This document shows, one piece after another, positions 16,516 to 24,528 of a DNA stretch of 64,000 nucleotides. Below the pieces are notes generated by a model. The model searched no databases, had not been told where the DNA came from, and was given only the letters and a program-made list of their open reading frames with translations. The stretch spans positions 124,001 through 188,000 of the forward strand of contig CAVPXF010000056.1 in NCBI GenBank assembly GCA_963709655.1, written 5' to 3'. The translations under genes were made by a program, and so were the position numbers. The first letter of the stretch is position 1; each line of letters starts with the position of its first letter. This stretch comes from Roseiarcus sp963709655 (GTDB taxonomy: Bacteria > Pseudomonadota > Alphaproteobacteria > Rhizobiales > Beijerinckiaceae).

Positions 16516-17043
16516 ATGTCCGCAACCGACAACCGCGCTCATGATAGTTACACGACAATCGCCGCAGTTGTACCGGATCGACTGGCGCGCTCATCAGCGG
16601 CCTCTCGGACAGCTTCGATCGAGGACCCAGTGATCATTCGGCAAGCCGCCTCTTTCGCGTTGATCGGCATCGGGGTTAACGCGGCGCTCTATGCGGCGTA
16701 CCTCATCCTCACCCATACGGTGCTCGGCGCGTTTGCAGCGATGACGGTCACATATTGCTGCGGCGTCGTCACGGGCTTCGTGCTCAACGGCAGGTTCACT
16801 TTCCGCTTTGACGGCGACAAAGGGTTAGCTTTTCTACGGTATGTCAGCGCTTATGTCCTCGGCTATCTCGTGAACCTCGCGGGCCTCTGGCTGCTCGTAG
16901 ACCATTTGGGAATTGCGCACGAATGGGCGCAGGGCCCCTTGACCGTATCGATAGCGCTCATGCTGTTTGCGCTTCAGCGCTATTGGGTGTTCCCCGGTTC
17001 GGCCGCACCGTTTCGAAATCTTGCCGCACGCTCGACGCCATGA
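16516..17043 (+). CDS. GtrA-family membrane protein
   Basis: A 175-residue protein with four hydrophobic helices in the second part ('QAASFALIGIGVNAALYAAY', 'AAMTVTYCCGVVTGFVLNGR', 'YVSAYVLGYLVNLAGLWLLV', 'LTVSIALMLFALQRYWVF'). The 'NGRFTFRF' and final 'QRYWVF' motifs are hallmarks of the GtrA/DPMS family. GtrA proteins are thought to flip undecaprenyl-phosphate-linked sugars across the inner membrane, and pair with GtrB-like enzymes such as the GT2 product two genes upstream. The first 40 residues are polar. ATG 16516 is preferred; TTG 16474 would overlap the WecD-like gene. Its stop overlaps the methyltransferase start. Confidence 0.85.
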   Translation: MSATDNRAHDSYTTIAAVVPDRLARSSAASRTASIEDPVIIRQAASFALIGIGVNAALYAAYLILTHTVLGAFAAMTVTYCCGVVTGFVLNGRFTFRFDGDKGLAFLRYVSAYVLGYLVNLAGLWLLVDHLGIAHEWAQGPLTVSIALMLFALQRYWVFPGSAAPFRNLAARSTP

Positions 17044-17891
17044 CGCCCCTGTCGTCTTCAGGCGCGCTCGATTTGACTTCTCTCGCGCCGGCCCTGGAAC
17101 TACGTGAACCCGGCATATGGTTCGCGCGCGCGCAATCGGAAATCTCCTATCCGGCGCACGGCAACGCTGCCTGCCTGGCGGTGGAGGATCGATCATTCTG
17201 GTTCCGCCATCGCAACCGATGCATCATTAGCGTTGTTCGCCGCTTCGCCCACAATGTCGGATTTCTCGACATTGGCGGGGGAAACGGTTTCGTGTCCAGA
17301 GGTCTCGCCGATTTGGGGATCGCTTGCGCCCTGATCGAGCCCGGGATCGAGGGCGCGCTGGCGGCGCATGCCCGCCGGATCGATCCGGTCATCTGTGCGC
17401 GTTTGGAGGACTCGGGCCTTCCCCCCGCCACAGTTTCCGCAGCGGGGATGTTCGACGTCCTCGAACATATCGAGGACGAAACTGCGGTGCTGGCCCAGGT
17501 CCGTACACTGCTCGTGAGCGGCGGGCGGCTATTCCTGACTGTTCCCGCCTATTCTTTTCTCCTTTCGGCCGACGACATCGCGGCGGGCCATTTCCGCCGC
17601 TACACCCTCTCAAGTCTAACGCGCGCCCTTGCCAAGGCAAGGTTCCGCGTCGAATTTGCCTCTTACATATTCGCGCCCCTGCCGCCGATTATCTTCGTCG
17701 TGCGTACGCTGCCGACCCGCCTGCGGCTGCGGCAGGGAGCCGACCCAGAACGCGAAGCGGCTGAACATGCGCCAAACGGTCTTGCCGCCCGTTTGATGGC
17801 TCTCATGCTCGACGCGGAATACAAGCGGATCAAAGCGGGCCATACCGTCCCGGCTGGCGGAAGCTGCCTTTGCGTGGCGGTCACGGACTGA
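17040..17891 (+). CDS. Class I SAM-dependent methyltransferase
   Basis: A 283-residue soluble protein. Motif I is 'VGFLDIGGGNGFVSRG', followed by 'CALIEPGIEGALAAHAR' (motif II) and the post-motif 'AAGMFDVLEHIEDE'; 'LRRYTL'-like 'HFRRYTLSSLTRAL' is typical of the Methyltransf_11/UbiE-like proteins found in polysaccharide clusters. It begins four bases inside the gtrA gene (ATGA), so the two are coupled. In this context it most likely methylates a sugar or lipid-linked intermediate, but the sequence does not show the substrate. Confidence 0.8.
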   Translation: MTPLSSSGALDLTSLAPALELREPGIWFARAQSEISYPAHGNAACLAVEDRSFWFRHRNRCIISVVRRFAHNVGFLDIGGGNGFVSRGLADLGIACALIEPGIEGALAAHARRIDPVICARLEDSGLPPATVSAAGMFDVLEHIEDETAVLAQVRTLLVSGGRLFLTVPAYSFLLSADDIAAGHFRRYTLSSLTRALAKARFRVEFASYIFAPLPPIIFVVRTLPTRLRLRQGADPEREAAEHAPNGLAARLMALMLDAEYKRIKAGHTVPAGGSCLCVAVTD

Positions 17892-17925
17892 AGGATCTCT
17901 AAGCACCGAAAGTGAACTCAGAGCC

Positions 17926-19119
17926 ATGACCATAACCATCCCGTTCAACAAACCCTGCATCGTCGGCGCGGAACTCATCTATGTCGGACAGGCGGTCACC
18001 GGCGGCCACGCGAGCGGCGATGGCCCCTTCACCCGGCGGGTCGAGAAGCTTTTGCAAACGCATTTCGCTGCGCAGCGGGTTCTTCTCGCGCCCTCCTGTA
18101 CGGCGGCCCTCGAAATCGCCGCCTTGCTCTGCGGGCTTGGGCCCGGCGACGAGGTGATTCTGCCGTCCTACACGTTCGTCTCTACAGCCAACGCCTTTGT
18201 GCTTCGGGGCGCGACGCCCGTCTTCGTCGACATCCGGCCGGATACGCTCAACATCGACGAACGCCTGATCGAAGCGGCGATCAGTCCGCGGACCCGGGCG
18301 ATCTTTCCCGTTCATTATGCCGGCGTCGCCTGCGAGATGGATGCGATCATGGCGATCGCCAATCGTCACAATCTTCTCGTTGTCGAGGACGCGGCGCAGG
18401 GGGTGTTCGCGAAACACCGGGACCGCTGGCTCGGAGCGATCGGCCATCTCGGGTGTTACAGCTTCCACGAAACCAAGAATTTCTCGTGCGGCGAGGGGGG
18501 CGCGCTCGTCGTCAACGACCCCGGGCTCGAAAAACGCGCCGAAATCCTGCGCGACAAGGGCACCAACCGCGGCCAGTTCCTTCGCGGTCAAGTCGACAAA
18601 TATACCTGGGTCGACATCGGCTCCTCGTACGTGCTGTCGGACATGTTGGCCGCCTACCTGCTCGGTCAACTCGAGAACATGCAGTTGATCACCTCGCGCA
18701 GGCGGGCGATTTACGAGCGCTACGCCGAGACGTTTGCCGCGCTGGCGGCGGACAGACGCATCGGCGTCCCCTACACGCCGCCGCACTGCACGACGAACCA
18801 CCACATGTTCTATATTCTGGCGGCCGACCTCGAGGAGCGGACGGCGTTGATCGCGCATCTGCGGGAGGCGGGCATCCTCGCGGTGTTCCACTACGTACCG
18901 CTTCATTCCTCGCCATTCGCGCAGTCCATCGGCGTGACCCAGGGGAATCTGCCGATTACCGACCAAGTCAGCTCGCGCCTGGTCCGGTTGCCTATGTATT
19001 ATGATCTGAGCGACGATGACGTGGATCGGATTGCCGGCCGTGTGATCGATTTTTACCGGCGTCGCAAGTCTCGAAAGGCAAAAAGCGGAGCTCGCAGCAA
19101 GCTGATGGCCCTAGCTTAA
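17926..19119 (+). CDS. wecE: dTDP-4-amino-4,6-dideoxygalactose transaminase (WecE/RffA-like)
   Basis: A 397-residue DegT/DnrJ/EryC1/StrS aminotransferase that transfers an amino group to a nucleotide-linked 4-keto-6-deoxy sugar. The PLP lysine is K184 in 'SFHETKNFSCGEGGAL', with 'LAPSCTAALEIAALL', 'EVILPSYTFVSTANAFV', 'FPVHYAGVACEMDAI' and 'VVEDAAQGV' as in WecE. The 'HETKN' context and 'DKGTNRGQFLRGQVDKYTWV' are characteristic of the WecE branch rather than other DegT enzymes. Together with the WecD-like gene it would make dTDP-Fuc4NAc or a close relative; the dTDP-4-keto sugar supply (rmlAB) is not in the window. Confidence 0.88.
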   Translation: MTITIPFNKPCIVGAELIYVGQAVTGGHASGDGPFTRRVEKLLQTHFAAQRVLLAPSCTAALEIAALLCGLGPGDEVILPSYTFVSTANAFVLRGATPVFVDIRPDTLNIDERLIEAAISPRTRAIFPVHYAGVACEMDAIMAIANRHNLLVVEDAAQGVFAKHRDRWLGAIGHLGCYSFHETKNFSCGEGGALVVNDPGLEKRAEILRDKGTNRGQFLRGQVDKYTWVDIGSSYVLSDMLAAYLLGQLENMQLITSRRRAIYERYAETFAALAADRRIGVPYTPPHCTTNHHMFYILAADLEERTALIAHLREAGILAVFHYVPLHSSPFAQSIGVTQGNLPITDQVSSRLVRLPMYYDLSDDDVDRIAGRVIDFYRRRKSRKAKSGARSKLMALA

Positions 19120-19136
19120 ATACAGCCTAGGCGCCG

Positions 19137-20795
19137 ATGGCCGTCATCAAGCGGCTTCGCCTTCGCCGGGCGGAGGGGGAACAAACGATTACCGCCGGCA
19201 CAACGCTCGCGCAGGTGTCTTTGCGCCGACGCGCCTTAGCCTACTTCGGCGTGTACGCGCTGCTCACAGCAATCGTTTTGTACCCAATCGCGATGGTGAC
19301 AGTGCCAGGTTTGGAGGATTATCCGAACCATTTGGCGCGTATGTACGTGTTGTCGCATTACGACCAGTCTGGCGCGTTCCAGCGTTTTTATCAGGTTCGT
19401 TGGCGGCCGATTCCTTATCTCGCCATGGATGCGGCCCTCATCGTTCTGAGCCGAATCGCCCCCATTTATGACGCCGGCCGGTTGTTTGTCGGCTTGTGCG
19501 TCGTTCTGCCCGTCGCGAGCGTCGCTGCTCTTCATTTTGCGGTTCACCGCCGGGCGAGCCTTGTCCCGGCGGCCGCTTTCCTGCTCAGTTACAATGCCAT
19601 TCTGCTTTGGGGGTTTCTCAATTACCTCCCGGTTCTTTGCCTGGCGGTCATTCTTTTCGCCGGCTGGATCGCGACCACTCATTGGCCGCGTTGGCGCAGG
19701 CTAATCGTCTTTTGCGCTCTGACGCTTCTCTTGTATTTGGGCCACTTGGTGGCGTTCGGCGCTTATTGCCTGCTCGTTCTCTGTTTCGAAGTATTTCGAG
19801 CTTTGAAGTTGGGCGTCCAAGCGTGGCGCAAAATTATTACCGATTGGCTCTTCGCCGCCTTGCAGGCCGTGCCGGCGATCATCCTGGCGCTAAGCACGAA
19901 GATCGACAACCCGTTCGTTGGCTCGGTGACAACCGACTACGGCACGTTATCGGACAAAATTAGAGCGATTCTTTCGCCGATATTCTTCTTGCACACGGAA
20001 ACCGAGGCGCTGTTTGGGATTCTCGCCCTTGTCATACTCTTGTTCGGCCGCCTGACCGGTCGCCTGAGGCTCGCGCCTGAACTGCTCTCGATTTTTCTCG
20101 TTGTCGCCGTGATGTCGCTTTGCGTACCGCTTCGGCTGCTGGGCGTCTTCGGCATGGATTTCCGTTTGCCGTTGCTGGCGGCAATGCTGGTGTTGTCGGC
20201 GATTTCCCCGACGGAGCGCGCGAGCGAAGTTTTCAAGGCTTCGATCCTCTGCTTCATCATATTGGCGACAGCGGTTCGCTCCACGCTGATCGCCGGACAG
20301 CTGCAAGACGTTGACCGTCAAATCGCCGAATTGCGCGGGGTGCTGACCGCCATGCCGAAGGGGATGCGCCTCCTGACGGTCGACGCTTCCCAAGCCGGTC
20401 ATGAGCGGCTTCCGCCGTTGATCCGCGTAACGTTTCACGCGCCTCTGGTGGCGATCATCGATCGCGACGCGTTCTCGCCGACCCTTTTCACCGGTCTCAT
20501 GACGGTCAAGCCAAAACCGGAATTCAAACTGTCGAGCACTCCCAATGGTTACCCCTATCCAGGTTTGGCTGACTTGATCGATGGTTACGGAGCGAGCGAC
20601 CCGATGGGCGATCTCCCCAGCGGCAAGGGGGGCCGGGTCTACTGGATGGGGTGGGAACGCCATTTCGATTATGTTTTGGTGACGCATTACGGAAGCACGC
20701 CGACAGGGCTTCCGAAGGTTTTGCGGTTGATCTCTTCATCGCCCGTCGCGGATCTGTACGAGATCGACAAATCGCTCGGGACGCGGCTGCACTGA
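19137..20795 (+). CDS. Polytopic membrane protein of glycan cluster, unknown function
   Basis: A 552-residue integral membrane protein with about ten predicted helices between residues 30 and 390 and a soluble C-terminal domain of about 150 residues. An early loop carries 'VPGLEDYPNHLARMYVLS', with an acidic residue between the first helices as in GT-C glycosyltransferases. By position (last gene of the glycan cluster, 17 bp after wecE) it could be the periplasmic transferase that uses the undecaprenyl-linked sugar, or a polymerase. I do not recognise a named family. The C-terminal segment 'VYWMGWERHFDYVLVTHYG' suggests a periplasmic domain. Confidence 0.65.
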   Translation: MAVIKRLRLRRAEGEQTITAGTTLAQVSLRRRALAYFGVYALLTAIVLYPIAMVTVPGLEDYPNHLARMYVLSHYDQSGAFQRFYQVRWRPIPYLAMDAALIVLSRIAPIYDAGRLFVGLCVVLPVASVAALHFAVHRRASLVPAAAFLLSYNAILLWGFLNYLPVLCLAVILFAGWIATTHWPRWRRLIVFCALTLLLYLGHLVAFGAYCLLVLCFEVFRALKLGVQAWRKIITDWLFAALQAVPAIILALSTKIDNPFVGSVTTDYGTLSDKIRAILSPIFFLHTETEALFGILALVILLFGRLTGRLRLAPELLSIFLVVAVMSLCVPLRLLGVFGMDFRLPLLAAMLVLSAISPTERASEVFKASILCFIILATAVRSTLIAGQLQDVDRQIAELRGVLTAMPKGMRLLTVDASQAGHERLPPLIRVTFHAPLVAIIDRDAFSPTLFTGLMTVKPKPEFKLSSTPNGYPYPGLADLIDGYGASDPMGDLPSGKGGRVYWMGWERHFDYVLVTHYGSTPTGLPKVLRLISSSPVADLYEIDKSLGTRLH

Positions 20796-20868
20796 AGGCG
20801 ACAAGGACGCCGCTACCACGACACAGGAGCCGATGGAGGCGGCGCCAAATATCTGCGCGTGCAAAATC

Positions 20869-20897
20869 TTGACAAGAACATACGGAGAACATAGTCT
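20869..20897 (+). promoter_or_regulatory. SOS-regulated promoter with LexA box
   Basis: TTGACA at 20869-20874 and TAGTCT at 20892-20897 are 17 bp apart, a good sigma-70 promoter. Between them lies GAAC-N7-GAAC (20876-20890), the alphaproteobacterial LexA operator. The arrangement would place LexA across the promoter spacer. The downstream gene is not an obvious SOS gene (next feature). Confidence 0.65.
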
Positions 20898-20930
20898 CGG
20901 TGGGAGTGGCGAATCAGAAGGTTGTGAACG

Positions 20931-21209
20931 GTGGTCATCCATGCGATGCGCGGTATTTTGGCGGATGGCGTCCGACGCCGGGCCGGCAGCGACGCCGCGT
21001 CTCTTCGGGCGCATCGCCGCGGGGCGGAGGCCGGCGCGGCCAGGCCCGCCGCCCGCGGACGAATTGAAAATGGCGCCGCAACCCCTTGGAATCGCAAGAA
21101 ACGGACTCGGAAATGGCAGGCTTGGGCCCGGCATCCTGTCAACGCAGGAGGCTTCGGCGCCCGGCTTTTCCGGCCCGAGGACGGCGCGTCGTGGTTTCCG
21201 CCGATTTGA
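20931..21209 (+). CDS. Possible small SOS-controlled ORF, unknown
   Basis: A 92-codon frame from GTG 20931, about 34 nt after the -10 element of a LexA-box promoter, with AGAAGG about 10 nt upstream. The predicted protein is very basic, with an Arg/Ala-rich first half and a Trp-containing C-terminal part ('RKWQAWARHPVNAGGFGARL'). No domain is recognised. An overlapping frame (20833-21273) is equally open, so the reading frame itself is uncertain. The main reason to list it is that this promoter should drive something, and this is the best-placed frame before tRNA-Leu on the opposite strand. Confidence 0.3.
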   Translation: MVIHAMRGILADGVRRRAGSDAASLRAHRRGAEAGAARPAARGRIENGAATPWNRKKRTRKWQAWARHPVNAGGFGARLFRPEDGASWFPPI

Positions 21210-21261
21210 ACTCGTCCTGAGGCGCCTCGGCCCGGAGAGCGTTCGCAATTTCGTTCAGGAA

Positions 21262-21347
21262 TGGTGCCCCTAGCCGGAATCGAACCAGCACTCCTTGCGG
21301 AATCCGATTTTGAGTTCGGACGCGTCTACCAGTTCCGCCATAGGGGC
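21262..21347 (-). tRNA. tRNA-Leu (anticodon CAA)
   Basis: An 86-nt gene with encoded CCA. The acceptor stem is GCCCCTA/TAGGGGC, the D arm GGCGGAACTGGTAGACGC, the long class II variable arm TTCCGCAAGGAGT, and the T arm GCTGGTTCGATTCCGGC. The anticodon stem TCCGA/TCGGA encloses ACTCAAAA, which is 8 nt instead of the normal 7 (CTCAAAA in most tRNA-Leu(CAA)), so one extra A is present. This is either an assembly insertion or a true variant loop. The 3' end faces the glycan cluster side. Confidence 0.88.
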
Positions 21348-21527
21348 CCGCATTGCTGCGGATGGCGGCGATATAAACGGCGCCGAGGCGCAGGGTCAAC
21401 GCTCGCCTTCGGGTTCGCCCGGTCTCGAGCGCCCGCGGCCGCCCGGCGCGCCGAACGGCGACCGCTCCGCTCCGTGGACATGCCGTCGAGAACCGACTAA
21501 ACGTCGGGCCGCCGCAAGGATCCCAGG

Positions 21528-22109
21528 ATGTTCGACTCGCTCTACGCCCGCGTCAAGACGCTCGCGCAAGGTCCGCGCGCCGAAGCGGCGCTGGCTGCGG
21601 TGGCCTTTGCCGAAAGCTCGTTCTTTCCGATCCCCCCCGACGTGCTGCTCGTCCCGATGGCGCTCGCCCATCCCCATCGCGCCTGGCGGTTCGCGCTGAT
21701 CGCGACCATCGCCTCCGTCGTCGGCGGCATGCTCGGCTATGCGATCGGCGCGGTTCTCTACGACACGCTCGGCCAGTGGCTCATCAACCTCTACGGCTAC
21801 GCCGCCAAGATGGACGCGCTGAAGGCGACCTACGCCCAATGGGGCTGGCTCGTCATCCTGGTCAAGGGCGTGACGCCGATCCCCTATAAGCTCGTCACCA
21901 TCACGAGCGGCCTGCTCGGCTACAACTTTCCGCTGTTCGTCGCGTTGTCGGTGGTGACGCGCGGCGCGCGGTTCTTTCTGGTGGCCGGCGCGCTCCACTG
22001 GTTCGGCGAGCCGGTGCGCAACGCGATGGAGCGCAATTTCGTCGCCGTCTTGGGCGGCTTCGCGGCGCTGGTGATCGCCGGCTTCGTCATCGCCATCAAA
22101 GTCTTCTGA
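21528..22109 (+). CDS. YqaA/DedA-like membrane protein (VTT domain)
   Basis: A 193-residue inner-membrane protein of the SNARE-associated/VTT superfamily. It has the conserved N-terminal 'AFAESSFFPIPPDVLLVPM', the glycine-rich 'VVGGMLGYAIGAVLYD' and the Arg/Pro loop 'VKGVTPIPYKLVTITSGLLG'. Relatives are scramblase- or transporter-like proteins important for membrane homeostasis; the precise substrate of the YqaA branch is unsettled. Its TGA overlaps the dsbB ATG (TGATG at 22107-22111), indicating translational coupling with dsbB. Confidence 0.88.
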   Translation: MFDSLYARVKTLAQGPRAEAALAAVAFAESSFFPIPPDVLLVPMALAHPHRAWRFALIATIASVVGGMLGYAIGAVLYDTLGQWLINLYGYAAKMDALKATYAQWGWLVILVKGVTPIPYKLVTITSGLLGYNFPLFVALSVVTRGARFFLVAGALHWFGEPVRNAMERNFVAVLGGFAALVIAGFVIAIKVF

Positions 22110-22615
22110 TGCAGGCGATCGGGTTGATCTTTCCGCCTTCGCAAGCCGGCCGGGCGCTGTGGATGCTGACCGGCGCGCTCGCGATTCTCGCTGCGGTTTG
22201 GATCTTTCAGGCCTACGGCTTTGTTCCTTGCGAGCTTTGCCTCACCGAGCGTTACGCCTTCTACGCCGGAGCGCCGTTCGCGGCGCTGACGGCCTTTCTC
22301 GCCCGCTGCTCGGCGCACCGGGCCGCGCGGGCGCTGTTCGTTCTCCTGGCCCTGATCTTTCTCGCCAACGTCGGCCTCGCCTTCTATCACGTCGGCGTCG
22401 AGCAGCATTGGTGGCCGGGCCCGACCGCCTGCACGGGGTCGCTCGGCGGCCCGGTCGACGTCAACGACCTGATGAAGTCGCTGAACTCCGCCCGCGTGGT
22501 CAATTGCGACGAGGTTCAGCTTCGAATCCTCGGGCTGTCGTTCGCCGGCTGGGACGTGGTCGCGAGCGCCGCGATGGCGATCTACGCGGCGCTGGCCGCC
22601 GCGCTCAAACGCTAA
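22109..22615 (+). CDS. dsbB: Disulfide bond formation protein DsbB
   Basis: A 168-residue inner-membrane protein with four helices that reoxidises DsbA and passes electrons to quinone. Both functional cysteine pairs are present: C41/C44 in 'VPCELCLTERYAFY' (first periplasmic loop) and C108/C133 in 'WPGPTACTGS' and 'VVNCDEVQ' (second loop). The Trp-rich 'EQHWWPGP' segment is typical of alphaproteobacterial DsbB. It overlaps the upstream yqaA-like gene by three bases. No dsbA is in the window. Confidence 0.93.
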   Translation: MQAIGLIFPPSQAGRALWMLTGALAILAAVWIFQAYGFVPCELCLTERYAFYAGAPFAALTAFLARCSAHRAARALFVLLALIFLANVGLAFYHVGVEQHWWPGPTACTGSLGGPVDVNDLMKSLNSARVVNCDEVQLRILGLSFAGWDVVASAAMAIYAALAAALKR

Positions 22616-22622
22616 AGCGCCG

Positions 22623-24401
22623 TCAGCGCCGCCTCGGGCCGCGGATCGATCGCGGCCGCTCCGGGGCGCCCGCCGCCGCCAAAATCTTGCGGTATTCGTC
22701 GCGCTTCTCGTGGATCGAGGCGATGACAAAACCCATCGGCACGCCGATGTCGACGAGCACCGCCTCCGACAGCTGCAGGCTCGCCTCGATCGTCTCCGGC
22801 ACCGCGTCGGTCACGCCGAGCTCGTAAAGCGTGTGGGCGTGGTCGGCGTCGCGGGCGCGCGCCACGAGCGTGATGTCCGGGCGCAACATGCGGGTCGTCC
22901 GCACCACCGTCTCGTTGGCGCGCGGCGAATCCATCGTCACCACCACGGCGCGCGCCGTCTCTACCGCGCAGCGGCGCAGGTATTCGGCGCGCGAGGCGTC
23001 GCCGTAATAGACCGGCTTGCCGATCTCGCGGGCGCGGGCGACCACGCGCGCGTCGAAATCCACCGCGATGAACGGGATCGCGTGCCTATCGAGCATGTCG
23101 CCGATCAGCGCGCCGACCCGGCCATAGCCGGCAATGATCACCCGCGGCGCGTCGCTTCCCGGCGGCGCTTCCTCCGGCGGCGCGTCGGACCGCGGCCTAT
23201 TGAGCGGATCGATCAGCGCGCCGACCTTGGCGAGCAGGGGAATGGCGAGCATCGAGACGGCGATCGCCGTCACCAGCGTGGTCGACAGCGCCCGGTCGAT
23301 CAGGCCGCCGGCGAGCGTCGCGCCGATCATCACGAAGCCGAACTCGCCGCCCGGCCCGAGCATGAGCGCCATGTCCGCCGAGGCGCGCCAGGTGAGACGG
23401 AAGGCGCGCGCGAGACCGAACAGGATCAGGCCCTTCACCGCGACCAGGGCGGCGGCGATACCGAGGATGAGGCCGGGCCTGGCGAAGATCAGCGCCGGAT
23501 CGATCCCGGCCCCGACCGACACGAAATAGAGCCCGAGCAGCAGGCCCTTGAACGGCTCGATCGTCACCTCGATCTCGCGGCGGTATTCCGTCTCCGCCAG
23601 AAGAAGGCCGGCAACGAAGGCGCCGAGCGCCATCGATAGATGGCACGCGGCGGCGAGCAGCGCGTCGCCGAGCACCACGAGGAGGCAGGCCGCCATGAAA
23701 AACTCGGCGCTCCGCGTCTCGGCGACGAAACGAAAGAACGGGCGCAGCGCCAGCCGCCCGAACACGATCAGGACCGCCAGCGCCAGCACCGCGGGAACCA
23801 GCGTCTCCAGCAGGGCGGGTCCCAGACCGCGCCCGCCGCCGAGCGAGAGGGCGCCGGCCATCACGAGGAACGGCGCGACGGCGAGGTCCTGGAACAAGAG
23901 CACGGCGAAGGTCGCCCGGCCAACCGTAGCCCCGAGCCGCTTGCCCTCGATCAGCACGGGGATGACGATCGCCGTCGACGACATGCTGAGCGCGGCGGCG
24001 ACCATCAGGGCGGAGGCCGGAGCGAGGCCGAGCCCGGTGGCCGCCGCCGCGAGCGCCATCGTCGTGACCACGACCTGACCGAGGCCGAGCCCGAACACCA
24101 GCCGCCGCATGCGCCGCATGCGCTCGAAGGACAGCTCGAGGCCCATGGTGAAGAGGAGCGTGACTACGCCGAAGGCGGCGATCCGGTCGATCGTCGCGAC
24201 GTTGCCGATCGTGAACGCGTTGAGCCAGGGGGTCGCTCGGGCGAGCGCGCCGAGACCGTAGGGCCCGAGCGCCACGCCCGCGAACAGATAGCCGAGCACC
24301 GGACTGACCCGCAGGCGGAAGAACAGCGGCGCGATCACGCCCGCCGTCGCCAGAAACAGCAGCGCTTCCTTGTAGAGGGAAAGGTCGAACGTTTCGTTCA
24401 A
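22623..24401 (-). CDS. Kef-type cation:proton antiporter (CPA2) with TrkA-N domain
   Basis: About 592 residues. The N-terminal two-thirds is a CPA2 antiporter with 12-13 helices ('RVSPVLGYLFAGVALGPYGL', 'LLFTMGLELSFERM', 'ALSMSSTAIVIPVLIEGKRL', 'FAVLLFQDLAVAPFLV' with the ion-binding Gln-Asp). A C-terminal Rossmann RCK/TrkA-N domain follows ('RVIIAGYGRVGALIGDMLDR', then 'GDASRAEYLRR'). The layout matches KefB/KefC/YbaL potassium efflux systems gated by nucleotide or glutathione adducts. The start is set at TTG 24401 where homology begins; a longer frame to ATG 24506 overlaps the divergent eda region. No KefF/G ancillary gene is adjacent. Confidence 0.9.
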   Translation of the reverse strand: MNETFDLSLYKEALLFLATAGVIAPLFFRLRVSPVLGYLFAGVALGPYGLGALARATPWLNAFTIGNVATIDRIAAFGVVTLLFTMGLELSFERMRRMRRLVFGLGLGQVVVTTMALAAAATGLGLAPASALMVAAALSMSSTAIVIPVLIEGKRLGATVGRATFAVLLFQDLAVAPFLVMAGALSLGGGRGLGPALLETLVPAVLALAVLIVFGRLALRPFFRFVAETRSAEFFMAACLLVVLGDALLAAACHLSMALGAFVAGLLLAETEYRREIEVTIEPFKGLLLGLYFVSVGAGIDPALIFARPGLILGIAAALVAVKGLILFGLARAFRLTWRASADMALMLGPGGEFGFVMIGATLAGGLIDRALSTTLVTAIAVSMLAIPLLAKVGALIDPLNRPRSDAPPEEAPPGSDAPRVIIAGYGRVGALIGDMLDRHAIPFIAVDFDARVVARAREIGKPVYYGDASRAEYLRRCAVETARAVVVTMDSPRANETVVRTTRMLRPDITLVARARDADHAHTLYELGVTDAVPETIEASLQLSEAVLVDIGVPMGFVIASIHEKRDEYRKILAAAGAPERPRSIRGPRRR

Positions 24402-24528
24402 AGGGCTCGCCGTCCTGTGTCCAGCGACCTTAGTCGATTCGGACCCGCAGGCGAGCCTCGCGCAGGCCGCAAATGGCGTGCTATGGCGAAGCCCACGCAT
24501 CTTCAAAGCCGACAGCCCGGAGCCGCCG

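Noticed and set aside
14758..21347. The glycan cluster as a tRNA-Leu-inserted genomic island.
   Set aside because: The tRNA 3' end faces the cluster, but no repeat of its 3' end was found at the far side and no integrase is present.
22710..23639. A 309-codon plus-strand ORF antisense to the Kef antiporter.
   Set aside because: His/Asp/Arg-rich shadow of a well-supported membrane protein gene.
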